Assembly (NCBI GenBank): GCA_009859145.1
Contig: VRVR01000061.1
Span: forward strand, 1 to 64,000
DNA length: 64,000 bases
DNA from: Andalucia godoyi
Lineage: Eukaryota > Discoba > Jakobea > Jakobida > Andaluciidae
Direction: 5' to 3'
The position numbers and the translations under genes were made by a program. The number at the start of each line of letters is the position of its first letter. Position 1 is the first letter of the stretch. Positions 59,642 to 64,000 of the stretch are shown here, piece by piece. Under the pieces are notes generated by a model. It searched no databases. It was not told the DNA's origin and saw only the letters and a program-made list of their open reading frames with translations.

Positions 59642-62536
59642 ATGCGGCTCTCGATTTTGCAGTGTTCCGGTGATGCGCCGAGTGCAAGGTTTGCGCATGC
59701 AACCTGCTTTGCACCAGCGCAGCATGACAATTCGTCTGCGATGTTTATTGTTTCTTGCGGCTTTGAGTCGGGGCGATTGAGCCGAGGATGTTCCAAGTCA
59801 ATGCATGCTTTGGACTCTCACAATGACCAGTGGACGGATTTATCGGCACTTCCTCCGCAAACGCCTTCCTCCGCCACAGAATCCACCATTGGTGCTACTG
59901 TTGGTGGCTCTAATTCGATTCTTCCAATGTCTCCGAAAACTGGAGTTTCCGAAGGCCCGACTGCTCGAATGCGGCATTCGGTTGTATGTACAAATGGGCA
60001 GCTCATCGTGTTTGGCGGCATTGACGGAATGCAAGATGCGCTGAATGACACATGGTCGTTTGATCTTGGGAAGCGGGAGTGGAAGCTCATGTTTCCTGTC
60101 TCTGCAATTCGACACATGTGGAGAATATCAAAGTATCCGTCCCCCCGCTATGGACATGTCTGCTTTGTTGTGCGGTCTGACACGGGAGAGCCATTCATGT
60201 TTCTGATGGGTGGCGTCAACCGTGAAGGGCATGTGCAACGAGATCTGTGGTGTCTGGCCATCAACAGCAAAATGTGGATACGACTTTTTCCTCCCGCCCC
60301 AGGTGATCCGTTCGCAAATGTTGTCAGTGCTGTTCAGAGCGTCAAGGCCAAGCTTGCCAACAAGGAGACCCCGGAAGAAAGGTCGGAAAGAGAAGCCCGA
60401 GTGAAGGAGCAGGAGGAAATGCTACTCGATGTTCCGTCGGTCTACTCGTCGGTCGCGTGCGTCGGGCCGAACGATGTATATATTTATGGAGGAGATCATC
60501 GAACGGACCTTTTTCACTTGCGAGTAATTATGCAATCGACAGCATCCCCTGCACCCGCACCTGGTCCTTCTGGTTCACCAGATGGGAAATCCAGCAGGAA
60601 TGCAAAGCCGGCTCCGAGGGCTCCGCTGCTGCCCGGTGAAAAGACGTTTCCTATGGGAGATACTGTGCTGCGACTGCATGTGCGGAAATTGACGCCGGCA
60701 CCGGCTGGAGTTTCGTCGGCTGCCTTCATCCCATATGGGCCTAACATCATCTTGTATGGGGGGACCAATCAATACGAAGCTGCATCCAACCACATGTTTG
60801 TGTATTCCGTTCCTTTTGATGTGTGGAGTGTTGTTCCTCTGCAATCTGCATCCGGCGTCTCTTGTCCGGCTCTGGATTCGCTGGCTGGTGCGTATGATTC
60901 ATACAAGCGTCGGATCTTGTTTTTTGGAGGCAGAGACAAGAACACGTTTGTGTCGCACGTCATGTCCTTTGAATATCACACAAGCTTTGTTTTCAGTCCG
61001 GCGCTTTGCACTGCTGTTGGATGTCTCCCGTACATGCGCAAGCACAATATGAGTCGCCCGATTGACGACGTATTAAAGGAGGAACGGCGTGAGGTGGTGA
61101 GAAAGCAGATTGGCGACCTCTTTGCGGCCAGAGTTTCAATTCGGAACCTGAAAGACTTTGGCAGTGCGTTGAACGCCATCATTGGACCGTTTGTGTCGGT
61201 TGCAGTCGAGCAGGGCGGTGCTGCGCGCCGGCGAATGACGCTGCGAACCATGGCGGAGGCCATGTGGCAGGCTCCGCTTTATTCACTTTCCTCGCATCCG
61301 AAATCTCCACGAAAGGGTGCAAGCGTCCCGGGGTCTCCTCAGGTCTTGTTTAGTGGCCCGTTTCCGCCAGGCTATGCAAGACCCGATGGATCTGCTACTG
61401 TGGAGGAAAGCATCCTTCAGTCCATTGCGAAGACCAAGCGGGTCCGCCGAGTAGTTCACAAAATCAAAAAGACTGCCCCTCCTCCTGAACTCGTCTTGTT
61501 CGACGAGATGACGAAAAAGTTGGCGATCAAGGCACCGCTTTCTCAGAGAAGGAGTTTGTCGCTTGGTATGTCGCGCCAAGAAGACGATGGGCTGGGGCGT
61601 GAACTGTCTTTGAATCCCCAAAAGAATACCAAGATGAGAAATCCAAAGGGAAAAGCTGTGGGCTTTTCAGTGAAGCACGCAATGGATTCCGATGCGGACT
61701 CGGGTGAAGCGGAGTCTTCGTCGTCGGATTCCGAGTACGAATACCACGTGGAGGAGATAGTCGAGAGTGACGACGATTTCGATGAGTCCATTCGCGTTGA
61801 CCAGTCTGCGCAACAGCTACGAGCGAGCACCGTATATCGGTCGCAAGGTCGTGGTACGTCGTCTGGCCGCTCGCGATCGTCTTCCATTTCTGCTAATCGA
61901 TCTCGCGGGGCTGTTGAGGAAGATGAGGAGCTTCGTCGCCGAGAAGAAGTTGAAAAGGTGAAGGACATTGCACGTTCCGTTTGTCGAAAGCCAGCTGTCA
62001 GCCCTCCGGCTTCTGCCAGTTCTGCCCGCGATGTCATGGCCAAACGCCTTGAAGCATTCCGGCTTGTTAGCTCCGAGACTTCCAATAACACATTCGCCCT
62101 CAATCATCCAAAGCCACCTCGTCGGTTTTCTGTGAATGTGAATGAAGATGTGTATGCTCCGTTGCGGAAACTGCGAAGAGCAGAGTTTTCGAACCATTTG
62201 AACGAGCTGGAGCTGCAGTTTCACCAAAGAGTGGACGAACGTGCTGTGCATTTGATTGCAGTCCCGGAGTACAACGTTGGTGTTAAAATTGTAAGGCAGG
62301 AGGAGATGCCGTCAAAACGGTCTACGTCTCCGGAAGATTGGAAGAAGCGATTCAAGGAAAACCTGGAGGAAATGAGGGCCAAGCAACGTGGACAAATACC
62401 GACAAAGAGGAAAACGCGCGTCATGTCCGCGCGCGACGTGGTTCATGCAGATATTGATGCGCACACGGAAAAGTTGGCTCATCTAGGAATGCGAGAGAGT
62501 CGTTCTAAACATTCGAGAACACTTTCTGCTCGCTGA
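59642..62536 (+). CDS. Kelch-repeat protein
   Basis: 964 aa from ATG 59642. Kelch repeats form an N-terminal propeller (about 10-460). Recognisable units include RMRHSVVCTNGQLIVFGGID followed by TWSFDLGKREWKLM, then RYGHVCFVV, FLMGGVNREG, IILYGGTNQYEA and RILFFGGRDKN. One unit carries an inserted polar segment (about 230-275). The rest is mostly helical and disordered: basic segments, an acidic Ser/Asp run (about 700-730) and a charged C-terminal coil. There is no BTB or F-box motif. Kelch propellers bind partner proteins; the partner is unknown. Confidence 0.92.
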   Translation: MRLSILQCSGDAPSARFAHATCFAPAQHDNSSAMFIVSCGFESGRLSRGCSKSMHALDSHNDQWTDLSALPPQTPSSATESTIGATVGGSNSILPMSPKTGVSEGPTARMRHSVVCTNGQLIVFGGIDGMQDALNDTWSFDLGKREWKLMFPVSAIRHMWRISKYPSPRYGHVCFVVRSDTGEPFMFLMGGVNREGHVQRDLWCLAINSKMWIRLFPPAPGDPFANVVSAVQSVKAKLANKETPEERSEREARVKEQEEMLLDVPSVYSSVACVGPNDVYIYGGDHRTDLFHLRVIMQSTASPAPAPGPSGSPDGKSSRNAKPAPRAPLLPGEKTFPMGDTVLRLHVRKLTPAPAGVSSAAFIPYGPNIILYGGTNQYEAASNHMFVYSVPFDVWSVVPLQSASGVSCPALDSLAGAYDSYKRRILFFGGRDKNTFVSHVMSFEYHTSFVFSPALCTAVGCLPYMRKHNMSRPIDDVLKEERREVVRKQIGDLFAARVSIRNLKDFGSALNAIIGPFVSVAVEQGGAARRRMTLRTMAEAMWQAPLYSLSSHPKSPRKGASVPGSPQVLFSGPFPPGYARPDGSATVEESILQSIAKTKRVRRVVHKIKKTAPPPELVLFDEMTKKLAIKAPLSQRRSLSLGMSRQEDDGLGRELSLNPQKNTKMRNPKGKAVGFSVKHAMDSDADSGEAESSSSDSEYEYHVEEIVESDDDFDESIRVDQSAQQLRASTVYRSQGRGTSSGRSRSSSISANRSRGAVEEDEELRRREEVEKVKDIARSVCRKPAVSPPASASSARDVMAKRLEAFRLVSSETSNNTFALNHPKPPRRFSVNVNEDVYAPLRKLRRAEFSNHLNELELQFHQRVDERAVHLIAVPEYNVGVKIVRQEEMPSKRSTSPEDWKKRFKENLEEMRAKQRGQIPTKRKTRVMSARDVVHADIDAHTEKLAHLGMRESRSKHSRTLSAR

Positions 62537-62990
62537 TTATTATTATTATTATTTTTTCTTCCATTTTTTGATTATTTATTTGTATATTTCTATTTTGATT
62601 ATTTATTTTTAAATTTATTTATGGTTTTTGTTTCTCTCTCCGTGCAGTTTCAAATCCATGTTTTTGTTTGCGGTTGAAATGAACGCCTGTGATAGCATTG
62701 CATCAATACGAATTGGCTCTAATACGGGTACAATAATGCAATGCTGCATGACAATCGATCCTACGAAAATCAGTCATCTAGTGGGCAAGCCCCAGTTCAC
62801 ACAAGTGCCTGCGCGCACCGTGTTGTTCAAAGCGATATTGCACGCACCATTCCAACTGCAGTCCACCTGATTCACCATCTGTCACCGAAGTGTGAGGCTG
62901 GGGATGTGCCGGCTGTACGCACACGGAAACACTGGGACGCGCTGTTTTCTTCCATGATCAGGTTGTCGGGAGGTTCCTCGCTTAGGAAGG
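62537..62990 (+). other. Intergenic, AT-rich
   Basis: 454 bp of T/A-rich sequence (TTATTATTATT, TTTATTTATT tracts) between the kelch gene and tRNA-Leu. No gene is seen. Confidence 0.6.
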
Positions 62991-63075
62991 GCACGTGTGG
63001 CCGAGTTGGTCTAAGGCGGTCGACTCAAGTTCGACTCTTCATTCGAGGGCCTGGGTTCGAATCCCAGCGCGTGCA
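62991..63075 (+). tRNA. tRNA-Leu(CAA), copy 2
   Basis: 85 nt identical to the copy at 17749-17833 on the other strand, with the same class II variable arm. The immediate downstream AAGTAA then poly-T is also shared, while the upstream flank is different. Confidence 0.97.
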
Positions 63076-63685
63076 AGTAATTTTTTTTATTTTTTTTAAT
63101 AACCATTATTTCTCCTTTCCAAATACTGTCCACTTTTGCTCAGCATGCTGGAGACTTGTTTCCCATGATCAGGAAGCCAGGGCATTGCTCCCTGGGTGGT
63201 TCAACGTAGCGGGGCTCAGTGCTTGGGAAACAGAGGAGGGAATGATCTGCCTTCCTTCCCCCTCCCCTCTCCCGTAAAAGTCCGATGTTCAGCCTCTGAA
63301 AAACAGATGTGTCTGTCAAGGCTCCCGAGTCTGCTCGGACCGTCATTTTGATCCGTTTGACCCAATCAGGACTCTGCTGGCACAGTCATTCACGAGGCAG
63401 AAAAAAAACACTGCAAAACCGTTTCCAACTTCCCCAATGGAAACGTTTTGTCTTTTTGAAAGGGAGGGGAAAAGAAGAAGAAGAAAATTAAACAGATTAT
63501 TTGTCTGACTGTTCATCATTGTTTTTCTCACGTTGGCTCAGTCATCAATAACAATAGGAGGTGGCTGATTTATATATATATATATATATACCATTGTGTT
63601 TATATACGTGTTTTGTTTTTTGGTTTTGTTTTTTTGCATGTACTTATGACATATTGAATCATTGTCGTCCCGATAGTCTAAAGTC
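63076..63685 (+). other. Intergenic with (TA)n
   Basis: 610 bp between tRNA-Leu and the partial gene. It contains (TA)n at about 63569-63592. No gene is recognised. Confidence 0.6.
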
Positions 63686-64000
63686 ATGATGATGATGCCT
63701 CCACAGTCTAGATCCCCTGGGCTCCGATCGACGTCTCCGGGCCCGACATCTCCGGCATCTCTGATCAAGAACACTCCTGTGAATGAGCGAGAAGAGAGCT
63801 TTCGCCAGTGCCTGTCGATCTATGAAGTGTTTTCGCTGAACGAAGGTCCGTTTTCAGCGTGTCCGGTTCGACTAGCGGATACGCTGCTGTTTGATAAAGG
63901 ATCGCCAATTGTGTGGTATTCACATGGGACTTCGCAAGGGCTCGTGGTTTCCAAGTTGGCGGAAGGAAACTTCGAGAATCCAGACATGGTCCTGGACGCA
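63686..64000 (+). CDS. Partial gene, unknown, runs off the right edge
   Basis: An open frame starts at a run of three ATG codons (63686, 63689, 63692) and continues to the window edge without a stop (105 codons). The N-terminus is Ser/Pro-rich (SPGLRSTSPGPTSP), then a folded-looking segment starts around FRQCLSIYEVFSLNEG and contains TLLFDKGSPIVWYSHGTSQG. The family is not recognisable from this part. A stopless open frame with biased codons supports a real gene; length and function lie outside the window. Confidence 0.65.
   Translation, partial: MMMMPPQSRSPGLRSTSPGPTSPASLIKNTPVNEREESFRQCLSIYEVFSLNEGPFSACPVRLADTLLFDKGSPIVWYSHGTSQGLVVSKLAEGNFENPDMVLDA

Overview
The window looks like nuclear DNA of a free-living, flagellated unicellular eukaryote with a compact, intron-poor genome. 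It carries eukaryote-specific genes (SNU13, UTP15, V-ATPase subunit H, AMSH, an ABCF3-type protein, BUD23), spliceosomal introns, class II tRNA-Leu genes, and a CPAP/SAS-4-like centriolar protein that points to basal bodies. MHYT-cyclase and hybrid histidine kinase signalling proteins are also present. I cannot name the species; a jakobid-like excavate or another deep-branching flagellate would fit.

Layout. Positions 1-3.2 kb: the left edge holds a 5' portion of a tnp2/CACTA-like transposase (minus strand, 49-bp intron), divergently paired with a coiled-coil ORF that also seems to carry a 49-bp intron, followed by a small ORF. 4.6-6.6 kb: a large unknown helical protein. 6.8-7.2 kb: a small protein resembling a bacterial family. 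7.6-8.7 kb: cathepsin B with one intron. 9.5-13.5 kb: a RidA-family protein, ACMSD and an ALDH8A1-type dehydrogenase, which together look like a kynurenine/2-aminomuconate catabolic cluster. 13.6-17.6 kb: a multi-pass membrane protein and an MHYT-adenylate cyclase. 17.7-24.5 kb: tRNA-Leu, SNU13, an MTRFR-like release factor, a phosducin-like protein, a SET-domain protein and a TPR protein. 25.6-34 kb: hybrid histidine kinase, AMSH-type deubiquitinase and a sirtuin without zinc cysteines. 34.3-49.6 kb: V-ATPase H, an unknown coiled-coil protein, UTP15, a tail-anchored coiled-coil protein, an ABCF3/GCN20-type ATPase, an SDR and a secreted protein. 51-64 kb: a probable N-myristoylated protein, tRNA-Pro, BUD23 with an in-frame intron, CPAP-like, a membrane protein, a kelch protein, a second identical tRNA-Leu, and the start of a gene that runs off the right edge.

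Genes lie on both strands with gaps of about 0.1-1.5 kb. Gaps are rich in (TG)n, (GA)n, (GTT)n and short tandem repeats, several of which spill into coding sequence as Ser, Gln, Ala or Asp/Gly runs. A dispersed repeat family has three copies (about 9.1, 53.5 and 58.2 kb). Starts given here are ATG codons chosen by homology or context. Four introns are proposed (49, 49, 145 and 162 bp), with donors GTAAAT, GTATGC or GTATGT and acceptors ending in TAG or CAG.
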